Shown one piece after another: positions 1-7,377 of a DNA stretch of 14,814 nt. The notes beneath the pieces were generated by a model that searched no databases, was not told the DNA's origin, and was given only the letters and a program-made list of their open reading frames with translations. This stretch comes from Alphaproteobacteria bacterium UBA5343 (lineage in GTDB: Bacteria > Pseudomonadota > Alphaproteobacteria > RF32 > UBA5343). Position numbers and translations under genes: made by a program. Numbering within the stretch: position 1 is the first letter of the stretch; every line of letters starts with the position of its first letter. The stretch is taken from NCBI GenBank assembly GCA_002410125.1, contig DHQH01000049.1:42943-57756 (forward strand). The letters are read 5' to 3'.

Positions 1-2
1 TT

Positions 3-79
3 ATCACGATAGTGATTCAATATAGATTATATTTTGCTGGATCCCCGAGCTATTCCTGCAAGCAGGGCTCGAGGATGAC
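3..79 (-). repeat. Composite palindromic intergenic repeat, copy 1
   Basis: This is a two-part element. A small hairpin lies at 3-16 (arms 3-7 and 12-16, 4-base loop). A larger imperfect palindrome at 37-79 begins CTGGATCCCCGAGC and ends GCTCGAGGATGAC. The outer stem pairs 41-50 with 67-76 and has a single mismatch (45 with 72). That mismatch is C-A on the plus strand but G-U on the minus strand, so an RNA read from the minus strand folds without interruption. A short inner stem (55-58 with 63-66) caps it. The element lies downstream of the minus-strand gene and its terminator. A second copy is at 943-995. Function unknown; it resembles interspersed palindromic elements of alphaproteobacteria. 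Confidence 0.7.
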
Positions 80-97
80 ATATTGTTTATTTGAGAT

Positions 98-139
98 AAA
101 AAAATAGTGTTATAAGGTTGGACCTTATAACACTATTTT
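98..139 (-). terminator. Rho-independent terminator of the 142-768 gene
   Basis: A perfect 18-bp inverted repeat (101-118 with 122-139) has a 3-base loop and begins 2 bases beyond the stop codon at 142-144. On the minus strand the stem is followed by a run of seven U (complement of the A run at 98-104, partly within the stem). The stem is AT-rich but long and perfect. The right-hand side also has a T run, so it may act on both strands. Confidence 0.8.
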
Positions 140-141
140 AA

Positions 142-768
142 TTATGCAGTTGCAGCTTTTTCGGTATCTTCTTGCCATAACTTAAGCTCTATGAGCTTAT
201 TTTTAGCAACTTCTCCAGCGTCAACTTCTGGTTCATCGACCCACTCAGAGTAATATTCAGTTGCTCTGTGAGCATCGAAATTACTAGGGATTTCTCCCAT
301 CTTTGCCATTTTCTGTAAAATCTCCGGGTCTGAGATTTTATTACAGATAGCTCGGATAACCTCACGGTGAGGTTCTTTTCCTAAACGAGAGAAAAGAAAT
401 TCATCCTCCTCTTTTAAGTGAGGGTTGTTTACTGCGGCCGCACGGTTGCACCATGAGGTATTATTTTCAATGATATCTTTTACGATATCAATGTCGGAGC
501 AGTTTTCACCTAACGATCCCTTTACATAATCGCTAATCTGAGGGTCGTTGTATATTTTACGACGGAGATTAGCATTCTTAAGTTTTGGAGGGATTTTTTT
601 TCTCAGAGGTTTATCTGTAGTGGAGTTAAACAACTCCATCAGAGCATCGTCCCCCTTAGGTAGTTCATCATAAGGGTTGGGAGCTTTCTTTTTAGGGGTT
701 GGTTTGGTTGTTGTTTTTTGAGGCTTTATTCTGAATAATGTGCTCAAAAGTTTGAAAATTTGTTTCAT
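142..768 (-). CDS. Hypothetical protein with basic proline-rich N-terminus and possible leucine-rich-variant-like helices
   Basis: This 208-residue protein is of unknown function. An amphipathic basic N-terminus (residues 1-14) is followed by a Lys/Thr/Pro-rich linker (about 15-32) containing KPTPKKK. The rest is predicted helical. Residues about 94-155 contain segments such as NRAAAVNNPHL and REVIRAICNKISDPEIL. Their spacing resembles leucine-rich-repeat-variant or HEAT-like helical repeats, in which short helices end in an NP or DP turn. The C-terminus is acidic (WVDEPEVDAGEV). There is no signal peptide or clear transmembrane segment, so it is probably cytoplasmic and may bind a protein partner. 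The start at 768 has no evident Shine-Dalgarno, but no better in-frame start is visible and a candidate promoter lies about 90 bases upstream. It is a single-gene unit with its own terminator. Reality of the gene is likely; the repeat assignment is tentative. Confidence 0.75.
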   Translation of the reverse strand: MKQIFKLLSTLFRIKPQKTTTKPTPKKKAPNPYDELPKGDDALMELFNSTTDKPLRKKIPPKLKNANLRRKIYNDPQISDYVKGSLGENCSDIDIVKDIIENNTSWCNRAAAVNNPHLKEEDEFLFSRLGKEPHREVIRAICNKISDPEILQKMAKMGEIPSNFDAHRATEYYSEWVDEPEVDAGEVAKNKLIELKLWQEDTEKAATA

Positions 769-857
769 AATTATATTTGTTTTATTGGTTATTGTTCTTA
801 TTTATGTAGTACTCGGTGGGTAATGGTATAGAGGCATAATATGGGTTTAACAAGCTA

Positions 858-887
858 AATATATCATATGTTATATATTATAGTCAA
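858..887 (-). promoter_or_regulatory. Candidate sigma70 promoter for the 142-768 gene
   Basis: On the minus strand, TTGACT (882-887) and TATATT (858-863) are separated by 18 bp. This would give a leader of roughly 80 nt before the ATG at 768. The region is very AT-rich, so chance matches are likely. A weaker alternative pair lies nearer the gene. Confidence 0.4.
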
Positions 888-942
888 TTAGTTTTGTCTA
901 ATTTTTCAATAAATGTGGATTGTGTTGGATATTTAATAGTGA

Positions 943-995
943 ATCGCTAAAGCGATAGATTCTGGATCCCCGAAACCAAAGGTTTCGAGGATGAC
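943..995 (-). repeat. Composite palindromic intergenic repeat, copy 2
   Basis: This has the same two-part layout as the copy at 3-79. A 5-bp hairpin with a 4-base loop (943-947 with 952-956) is followed by CTGGATCCCCGAAACC, a 3-base loop and GGTTTCGAGGATGAC (962-995). The stem pairs 966-977 with 981-992. The single mismatch (970 with 988) is at the same stem position as in copy 1 and is again G-U on the minus strand. Stem bases inside the conserved ends differ from copy 1 but remain paired. It lies 13 bp beyond the recG stop codon in the same orientation relative to the gene as copy 1. No U-tract follows, so it is not a typical terminator. Confidence 0.7.
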
Positions 996-1008
996 GGTAA
1001 GAGGTATT

Positions 1009-3090
1009 TTATCCAGCTTTGTAGGTTTTGATGACTTCGTCTTTTTCAAATAGATATAAAAGAGTGCGAAGGGCTTCGCCTCGTTCGGTTTTTAGTTCAG
1101 GGTCTTTGGATAATATAAATTTAGCATCTTTATAGGCTGTAGCTAGCAATCCGCTATGATAATTCATATCTGCTAGTAAAAAGTCAGGAAAACCAGATTG
1201 TTTAGCTCCAAGGATTTCGCCAGCTCCACGGAGTTTTAAGTCTTCTTCGGCGATTATAAAGCCATCTTCTGTGTTTTTTATAGCTTCTAGTCTTGCTCTA
1301 CCATTTTCAGTAAGTGGGTTTGAATATAATAAAATACAATTACCTTGATTTGAGCCTCTTTTTATTCTTCCTCGTAATTGGTGGAGTTGAGATAATCCAA
1401 ACCTTTCAGCATGTTCAATAATCATAATTGTGGCATTGGGGACATTTACACCAACTTCAATTACAGTTGTTGCAACAAGGATTGATTTTTTACCTTGTTC
1501 AAATTCTTGCATAACGGCATCTTTTTCTTTGGCTTTCATTTTACCATGCACAAGTCCAACTTTGTTGCCAAAGCTTCGTTTTAATATTTCATATCTATCC
1601 TCAGCTGCGGCTAAGTCTAGTTTTTCTGATTCTTCTACTAGTGGGCATACCCAATATATTTGCTCGCCAATGTCAATTTTTCTTTGAATAGCTTGGATTA
1701 ATTCATGGGCTTTATTAATGTTCATAACCTTAGTAATTACAGGTTTTCTACCTTTTGGTAATTCATCAATTTTAGAACTTTCCATATCCCCATAAGAAGT
1801 AAGGGTTAGTGTTCTTGGAATGGGGGTTGCAGTCATAACTAAAATATCTGCTTTTTTACCTTTTTCAGTAAGGCTTAATCTTTGATGAACTCCAAAGCGA
1901 TGTTGCTCATCAATGACGACACAGGCTAAATCTTTAAAGTCAACACTTTCTTGGAAAAGGGCATGGGTTCCGATAATAATATCAATCTCACCATTGGCTA
2001 GTTTTGATAAGATTTCTTGTCTTTTTTTGCCTTTGGTTTTTCCTGTTAATAATTCAACCGTTACATTAATATTATTTAATATCTCTTTGAAGTTATTGTA
2101 ATGTTGGGTTGATAGAATATCAGTTGGAGCCATGATTGCGGATTGGAAACCACATTCAATTGCATTTAACATTGTGAATAATGCAACGATGGTTTTACCA
2201 CTGCCAACATCACCTTGTAATAATCTTAGCATACGGTTATTTGATGCCATATCATCACCAATTTCTTTTAATACTCTCTTTTGGGCTCCAGTTAATTCAA
2301 AGGATAGTTTTTCTAACAAAGTTCTTCTTAAATTACCATCGCCTTTGATTATACGGCCAGAATTTTGTTTTACTTGGTTTCTAACAAGCGCTAGGGCTAG
2401 CTGATTGGCTAAGAGTTCGTCATAAGCTAGTCTTTCTCTATAGGTTGAGTTTGGGATTACATCATTTTCTGATAATGGATTATGGGCTTTATTTAGTGAT
2501 TCATTAAAGCTGTGCCAATTTTTCTTTACTAAAAATGCTTCATCTTGCCACTCATTAAAGATTGGGGTGTCTTTTAATCCGTTTCTTAAATGCTTGAGTA
2601 GGACGCGATTTGATAGTCCTTGAGTTAGTGGATAGACTGGTTCTATAGTCATGATTTCGTTTATTTTTTCTGGTAAAACTATATAATCAGGATGGGTCAT
2701 TTGTAGTTCTGAGCCATATTTTTCTATTTTGCCGCTGATTACCCTTTCTTGTCCGATTGGAAGGCTGTCTTTTATGTAGTTTGAGCTACCCTTAAAAAAG
2801 CTAATGGTTATGTTTGAAGTGCCATCTGTTGCGATAACTTTATAAGGGCTTCTTTTTGATTTTGGTTCGATATGTTCTAAGATTTCAACTTTGATGGTGA
2901 TGATGCTGTTTTCTCTGGCAAAGATAAGCTGTGGCGAATTTCTTCTATCAATAAAGCTAGAAGGTAAGTGCCATAGTAAGTCTTTTACTTTTTTAATACC
3001 CAATTTTTCTAAGAGTTTGGCTGTTTTTGCACCAACTCCTTTAATGCTTTCGATATCTTTGAAAATTGGATATAGTTCTTGTGGACGCAT
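1009..3090 (-). CDS. recG: ATP-dependent DNA helicase RecG
   Basis: RecG is a cytoplasmic double-strand DNA translocase that remodels stalled replication forks and Holliday junctions. The 693-residue length fits the family. The N-terminal wedge/OB-fold region (about 1-250) opens with MRP and a helix-hairpin-helix-like segment (SIKGVGAKTAKLLEKLG). Superfamily 2 helicase motifs follow: Walker A GDVGSGKT with K299, DEQHRFG with D394, TATPIPRT, and a C-terminal LRGAGEILGAKQSGFPDF segment typical of RecG. Motif VI is unusual. It reads QLRGRIKRG instead of the usual QLRGRxGRG, with lysine 577 (codon at 1360-1362) at the glycine position. The Mfd encoded next door keeps the normal GRIGR. The reading frame is intact throughout. 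The start at 3090 matches the usual RecG beginning, although its ribosome-binding site is weak and A-rich. The gene diverges from mfd. Confidence 0.96.
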   Translation of the reverse strand: MRPQELYPIFKDIESIKGVGAKTAKLLEKLGIKKVKDLLWHLPSSFIDRRNSPQLIFARENSIITIKVEILEHIEPKSKRSPYKVIATDGTSNITISFFKGSSNYIKDSLPIGQERVISGKIEKYGSELQMTHPDYIVLPEKINEIMTIEPVYPLTQGLSNRVLLKHLRNGLKDTPIFNEWQDEAFLVKKNWHSFNESLNKAHNPLSENDVIPNSTYRERLAYDELLANQLALALVRNQVKQNSGRIIKGDGNLRRTLLEKLSFELTGAQKRVLKEIGDDMASNNRMLRLLQGDVGSGKTIVALFTMLNAIECGFQSAIMAPTDILSTQHYNNFKEILNNINVTVELLTGKTKGKKRQEILSKLANGEIDIIIGTHALFQESVDFKDLACVVIDEQHRFGVHQRLSLTEKGKKADILVMTATPIPRTLTLTSYGDMESSKIDELPKGRKPVITKVMNINKAHELIQAIQRKIDIGEQIYWVCPLVEESEKLDLAAAEDRYEILKRSFGNKVGLVHGKMKAKEKDAVMQEFEQGKKSILVATTVIEVGVNVPNATIMIIEHAERFGLSQLHQLRGRIKRGSNQGNCILLYSNPLTENGRARLEAIKNTEDGFIIAEEDLKLRGAGEILGAKQSGFPDFLLADMNYHSGLLATAYKDAKFILSKDPELKTERGEALRTLLYLFEKDEVIKTYKAG

Positions 3091-3117
3091 TCTTTTCCAT
3101 TCTTTTAATCTTTTGAG

Positions 3118-3145
3118 TTGAAATTTATATCAATACCAATATATT
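3118..3145 (+). promoter_or_regulatory. Candidate sigma70 promoter for mfd and downstream genes
   Basis: TTGAAA (3118-3123) and TATATT (3140-3145) are separated by 16 bp. Transcription would start near 3152, about 26 nt before the mfd ATG. A purine-rich ribosome-binding site (GAGAAG, about 3164-3170) lies in that leader. The pair sits in the short gap between divergent recG and mfd. Confidence 0.5.
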
Positions 3146-3177
3146 AAAGTAGAATTTTCTAAAAGAGAAGTGAAAAT

Positions 3178-6100
3178 ATGTCAAATCTAGCATTTAATAA
3201 GATATTTAATAATAAAAATAGGGTGAATATTAGTAATGTAGTTAGTAATTATGAAGGATTTTTGCTATCTGAAATGATTGCTGATTTTCATAAATATAAA
3301 AATGCTAAAAATAATGAGTTTATTGGTAATGCGATAGTTTATGTTGCTAATAATGATAGTGCAATGGCAGAAGTTGTAAGTGTATTAAGATTTGTATCTA
3401 ATGATGATGTTAAGATCTTGGAGTTTCCATCTTTTGATACAGTGCCTTATGATAGATCTTCTCCTAATGCACGGATAACAGCTAAAAGAGTCGAGTGTTT
3501 ATCTTATTTATCAAATGCTGATTTTTCTAAAGAAACAGTTGTAGTAGTTACTACAGTTTCTGCTATGCTACAAAAAGTTACTCATAAAAAATATTATATG
3601 AATGCGAGATTTTATCTTGAGCAAGGTATGAGTTTAGATGAAGGTGAGTTTTTATCTTTTGTAACTAAGAATGGTTATAATAGAGTTGAACAAGTTATGG
3701 AAGCTGGTGAATATGCTATAAGAGGTGGAATTATAGATATTTTCCCAACAGCGAGTGACAATCCTATCAGAATTGATTTATTTGGGGATGAGATTGAAAA
3801 AATTAAAAGTTTCGACGCTATAAGCCAGAAAAGTATTGAAGATATTAAATCTTTTGAATTTGTACCTGTTAGTGAAGTTTTCTTAAATTCTAACACTATA
3901 ACTAATTTTAGAAATAGGTATCGCGAGTTGTTTGGTGGTGAAGCTATTAAAGATTTTATATATGAGGCTATTTCTAATGGTAGTAAATTTCAGGGTTATG
4001 AAAATTGGATGCCTTTATTTTATGAGGAAATGTCAACAATATTTGATTATGTTGGCAAATCTATAGTTATTACTGATTGTTTGTTTGATGAAGCAACTGA
4101 AGCAAAGATTAATCTTATTAGCGATTATTATCAAGCGAGGATTGATGTGTTGCAATCAGGGGATGAGATGGGTGAGGTTTATCGGCCTATACCTCCTGAT
4201 ATGTTTTTTATATCGTCATTAGATAAGGAATTAGGAAAACATAATCTTATATCATTAAATAGATTTATGGTTGAAGATGGGATTGATTTAAGTGTTAAGA
4301 AAACACCTATCTTTCATCAAAATAATGAAATTGTTTATGATGAGTTTCAACGATATGTATCTGATAAATTAAATGAAAAAAATATTGTTGTGTTGGGCAA
4401 TAGTGAGGGAAGTTTAGATAGGCTTTATAATATCGTTTCAGATAAGATAAATGCAAAAGTTAGGTTTATTGATAAATGGAGGGATGTAAAATATAAGACA
4501 GAAGATAGATATGTTTATTTTATACCGTTTCATTTGGAAAGTGGTTTTGAGAATAGAAAAATCTCAATTATTACTGAGCAAGATATTGTTGGTGAGAAAT
4601 TATATCGTAAAACAGCAAAGACTAAAAAGGCTAAAGATATAATTAGTGATATGAGTGAGCTGATGGAAGGTGATTTGGTTATTCATATTGATCATGGTAT
4701 TGGTAGGTTTGAGAGTTTAGTTTCAATTGATACTGCTGGGGCAAAGCATGATTGCTTAAAAATTATTTATGCTGATGGTAATAAATTATTTGTGCCAGTT
4801 GAAAATATTGAAGTTTTATCAAAATTTTCAAGTGAGAATGAGGCAACTCCTCTTGATAGGCTTGGTAGTCCGCAATGGCAAGCTAGAAAAGCAAAATTAA
4901 AGAAACATATTTTAGAAATTGCAGATAAGTTAATAAAAGTTGAGGCTAATCGTAAAATTAAAAAAGTTGATAGGTTTATTGCTGATCTTGGTGAGTATAA
5001 TGAATTTTGTACAAGATTTGGGTATGTTGAAACTGACGACCAGTTAAAAGCAATTGAAGATGTTGTGTCTGATTTGGCTATGGATACACCTATGGATAGG
5101 CTGGTTTGTGGTGATGTTGGTTTTGGTAAGACTGAGGTTGCATTAAGGGCTGCTTTTATTGCGGCATCGGTTGGAGTGCAAGTGGCAGTGGTGGTGCCAA
5201 CGACATTGCTTGCAAGACAACATTTTAAGAATTTTGAAGAGAGATTTAAAGGTTTTGGCTTAAAGGTTAGGCAATTATCAAGGCTTGTTTCTGCAAAAAA
5301 TATGACAGCATATAAAAAAGAAATAAAAGATGGGAGTTGTAATATAGTTATTGGAACGCATGCTTTGCTTTCTAAGACAGTTGATTTTTGTAATTTGGGT
5401 CTTTTGATTGTGGATGAAGAACAGCATTTTGGGGTTACTCATAAAGAAAAATTAAAAGAGATGAAAGATAATGTTAATGTCCTGACTTTGACTGCTACAC
5501 CAATTCCAAGAACTATGCAATTAGCAATGTCTGGGATTAGAAGTTTGTCGGTGATTGCAACACCTCCTGTTGATAGATTGGCTGTTAGAACATTTATTAC
5601 TGAATTTGATCCAGTAGTGATAAAAGAGGCTATTCTTCGTGAGAGATTTAGAGGTGGGCAGGTTTTTTATGTGTGTCCTCGTGTTTCTGATATCGTTGGG
5701 GTGAGGGAAAAATTAGAAAAACTAATCCCTGATGTAAAAATTGTGATTGCTCATGGGCAGATGTCTGCAACGGAACTTGATGATAAGATGAATGCTTTTG
5801 CAGAGGGGGAATATGAAATACTTTTATCAACTACGATTATTGAATCTGGGATTGATTTGCCGAATGTGAATACGATGATTGTACATAGGGCTGATATGTT
5901 TGGTCTTTCTCAGCTTTATCAGTTAAGAGGTCGGATTGGTAGAAGTAAGAGAAGAGGTTATGCTTATTTAACTCTAAAACCTAGAAAACCACTAACAAAA
6001 ACAGCGGAGAAAAGATTGCAAGTGATGCATTCTTTGGATACTCTTGGTGCTGGGTTTAATGTGGCTAGTTATGATATGGATATTAGGGGGGCTGGTAATC

Positions 6101-6675
6101 TTTTGGGTGAGGCTCAATCTGGTCATATTAAGGAAGTTGGAGTAGCACTTTTTCAAAATATGTTAGAAGAAGCGATTAAAAAAGTAAAATTAGGAGATAG
6201 TGAGCAAGCATTTGAAGATAGTTGGTCAGTACAAATTAATACAGGGGTTCCTGTTTTAATTCCTGATGATTATGTAGCTGATATTGGTCTTAGATTGTCT
6301 CTTTATAGACGGATTGGTAAGCTCGATAATGAGGCTGAGGTTGAAGAATTTATAATTGAACTAATTGATAGATTTGGTAAAATTCCAGAAGAAGTTAGTA
6401 ATCTTTTAGAGATTATTAAGATTAAGATGATATGTAAGGTTATCAATATTGAGAAAATTGATGTTGGTCCAAGAGGGGCTATAATATCATTTAGGAATAA
6501 TAAATTTGATAATCCGGCAGGACTTATTGATTATATAAGTTCGCAGTTGGGTATGGTAAAAATTCGCCCAGATCATAAATTAGTGGTTGATAGAAAATTT
6601 GATTCATATAAACTAAGAATAAATGGTGTTAAGCAAATAGTTTTAGAGTTATTAAAAATCGCAAAAGGTATTTAA
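3178..6675 (+). CDS. mfd: Transcription-repair coupling factor Mfd
   Basis: Mfd removes RNA polymerase stalled at DNA lesions and recruits UvrA for nucleotide excision repair. The 1165 residues are close to the usual size (E. coli 1148). Domains in order are: an N-terminal UvrB-homology region (about 20-350) that includes the GGIIDIFP and FGDEIEKI segments; the CarD/Tudor-like RNA polymerase-interacting domain (about 497-575, EGDLVIHIDHGIGRF); and the translocase lobes. The lobes contain Walker A GDVGFGKT (645-652), motif II DEEQHFGV (746-753), TATPIPRT and motif VI QLRGRIGR (from 915). The C-terminal TRCF domain is present. The motif II variant with histidine is common in alphaproteobacteria. 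All catalytic motifs are intact. The start at 3178 follows a good purine-rich ribosome-binding site. The next gene begins 6 bp after the stop, suggesting an operon. Confidence 0.97.
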   Translation: MSNLAFNKIFNNKNRVNISNVVSNYEGFLLSEMIADFHKYKNAKNNEFIGNAIVYVANNDSAMAEVVSVLRFVSNDDVKILEFPSFDTVPYDRSSPNARITAKRVECLSYLSNADFSKETVVVVTTVSAMLQKVTHKKYYMNARFYLEQGMSLDEGEFLSFVTKNGYNRVEQVMEAGEYAIRGGIIDIFPTASDNPIRIDLFGDEIEKIKSFDAISQKSIEDIKSFEFVPVSEVFLNSNTITNFRNRYRELFGGEAIKDFIYEAISNGSKFQGYENWMPLFYEEMSTIFDYVGKSIVITDCLFDEATEAKINLISDYYQARIDVLQSGDEMGEVYRPIPPDMFFISSLDKELGKHNLISLNRFMVEDGIDLSVKKTPIFHQNNEIVYDEFQRYVSDKLNEKNIVVLGNSEGSLDRLYNIVSDKINAKVRFIDKWRDVKYKTEDRYVYFIPFHLESGFENRKISIITEQDIVGEKLYRKTAKTKKAKDIISDMSELMEGDLVIHIDHGIGRFESLVSIDTAGAKHDCLKIIYADGNKLFVPVENIEVLSKFSSENEATPLDRLGSPQWQARKAKLKKHILEIADKLIKVEANRKIKKVDRFIADLGEYNEFCTRFGYVETDDQLKAIEDVVSDLAMDTPMDRLVCGDVGFGKTEVALRAAFIAASVGVQVAVVVPTTLLARQHFKNFEERFKGFGLKVRQLSRLVSAKNMTAYKKEIKDGSCNIVIGTHALLSKTVDFCNLGLLIVDEEQHFGVTHKEKLKEMKDNVNVLTLTATPIPRTMQLAMSGIRSLSVIATPPVDRLAVRTFITEFDPVVIKEAILRERFRGGQVFYVCPRVSDIVGVREKLEKLIPDVKIVIAHGQMSATELDDKMNAFAEGEYEILLSTTIIESGIDLPNVNTMIVHRADMFGLSQLYQLRGRIGRSKRRGYAYLTLKPRKPLTKTAEKRLQVMHSLDTLGAGFNVASYDMDIRGAGNLLGEAQSGHIKEVGVALFQNMLEEAIKKVKLGDSEQAFEDSWSVQINTGVPVLIPDDYVADIGLRLSLYRRIGKLDNEAEVEEFIIELIDRFGKIPEEVSNLLEIIKIKMICKVINIEKIDVGPRGAIISFRNNKFDNPAGLIDYISSQLGMVKIRPDHKLVVDRKFDSYKLRINGVKQIVLELLKIAKGI

Positions 6676-6681
6676 AATAAG

Positions 6682-7356
6682 ATGGTTAAGGCAGTATTGA
6701 AAGATAATTTATCGAGTGAAGTTGAGGTTATGCTCGAAAACCTAGATGGTGGAATTAATACTGAAAAAATAACTATTAGAAATGTTTTGCAAAAAGATGG
6801 TTTAGTTACAATTGATGCTTATTGCCATAGTATTGCAGCCCCAAGACTTATAAAATCTTCTGATATTATTAAGATTAGAAATATTGCGACTGATAGAGTT
6901 TATAGCGGTGATAATATTACACAGTTTTTATTAGGACAGATTGCCAGAAAGCCTCTTAGTTATTTGCCAGGGGATAGTGATAGTATTAAGGTGATTAATT
7001 ATTTATTGCATGAATTAACAGTGCTTTGTTTCATTGCTAAAAAAGATGAATATTTTGATGTTAATGAAGAAAAAGAAATTATGAATTATATATATGATAC
7101 TGGAAGTAGTTATAAACTTGATGAGATGTTTATCAAAAATTATATATATGGTTTAGAGCCAAATGAGAGTGATTTTTTTAAGGCTTTGGATGTGATATTT
7201 AATCAGAATATTGATAGAGATGTTCAGCAGTTTTCGAAAATATTTACTAATGTGATATTTTCAGATGGAGTGATTAGACAAAGAGAGCAAATTTATTTGG
7301 CGGAGTTTATAGAGTTTTCTAGAAAGGCTGGTTATAAACTAAAATTTAACTTTTAA
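6682..7356 (+). CDS. WYL-like / TerB-like domain protein
   Basis: This 224-residue cytoplasmic protein has two apparent parts. Residues about 27-77 (TIRNVLQKDGLVTIDAYCHSI to IATDRVYSG) resemble the SH3-like beta-barrel of WYL domains, which end in a phrase like D..TGE. Residues about 105-220 resemble TerB-type helical bundles, with two acidic turns: AKKDEYFDVNEEKEI and FSDGVIRQREQIYLAEF. TerB-family domains bind metal or act as membrane-associated scaffolds in stress responses, but the function of this architecture is not established. There is no signal peptide or transmembrane helix. The gene starts 6 bp after the mfd stop and ends 21 bp before cysS, so it is very likely co-transcribed with both. 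Its ribosome-binding site is weak, consistent with re-initiation by ribosomes leaving mfd. The domain calls come from sequence reading and are moderate in confidence. Confidence 0.75.
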   Translation: MVKAVLKDNLSSEVEVMLENLDGGINTEKITIRNVLQKDGLVTIDAYCHSIAAPRLIKSSDIIKIRNIATDRVYSGDNITQFLLGQIARKPLSYLPGDSDSIKVINYLLHELTVLCFIAKKDEYFDVNEEKEIMNYIYDTGSSYKLDEMFIKNYIYGLEPNESDFFKALDVIFNQNIDRDVQQFSKIFTNVIFSDGVIRQREQIYLAEFIEFSRKAGYKLKFNF

Positions 7357-7377
7357 AAGAGGTAAGGAAATAAAATT

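Noticed and set aside
1430..3121. Several plus-strand open frames within recG
   Set aside because: They run antisense to intact recG, have no ribosome-binding sites and show no domain features.
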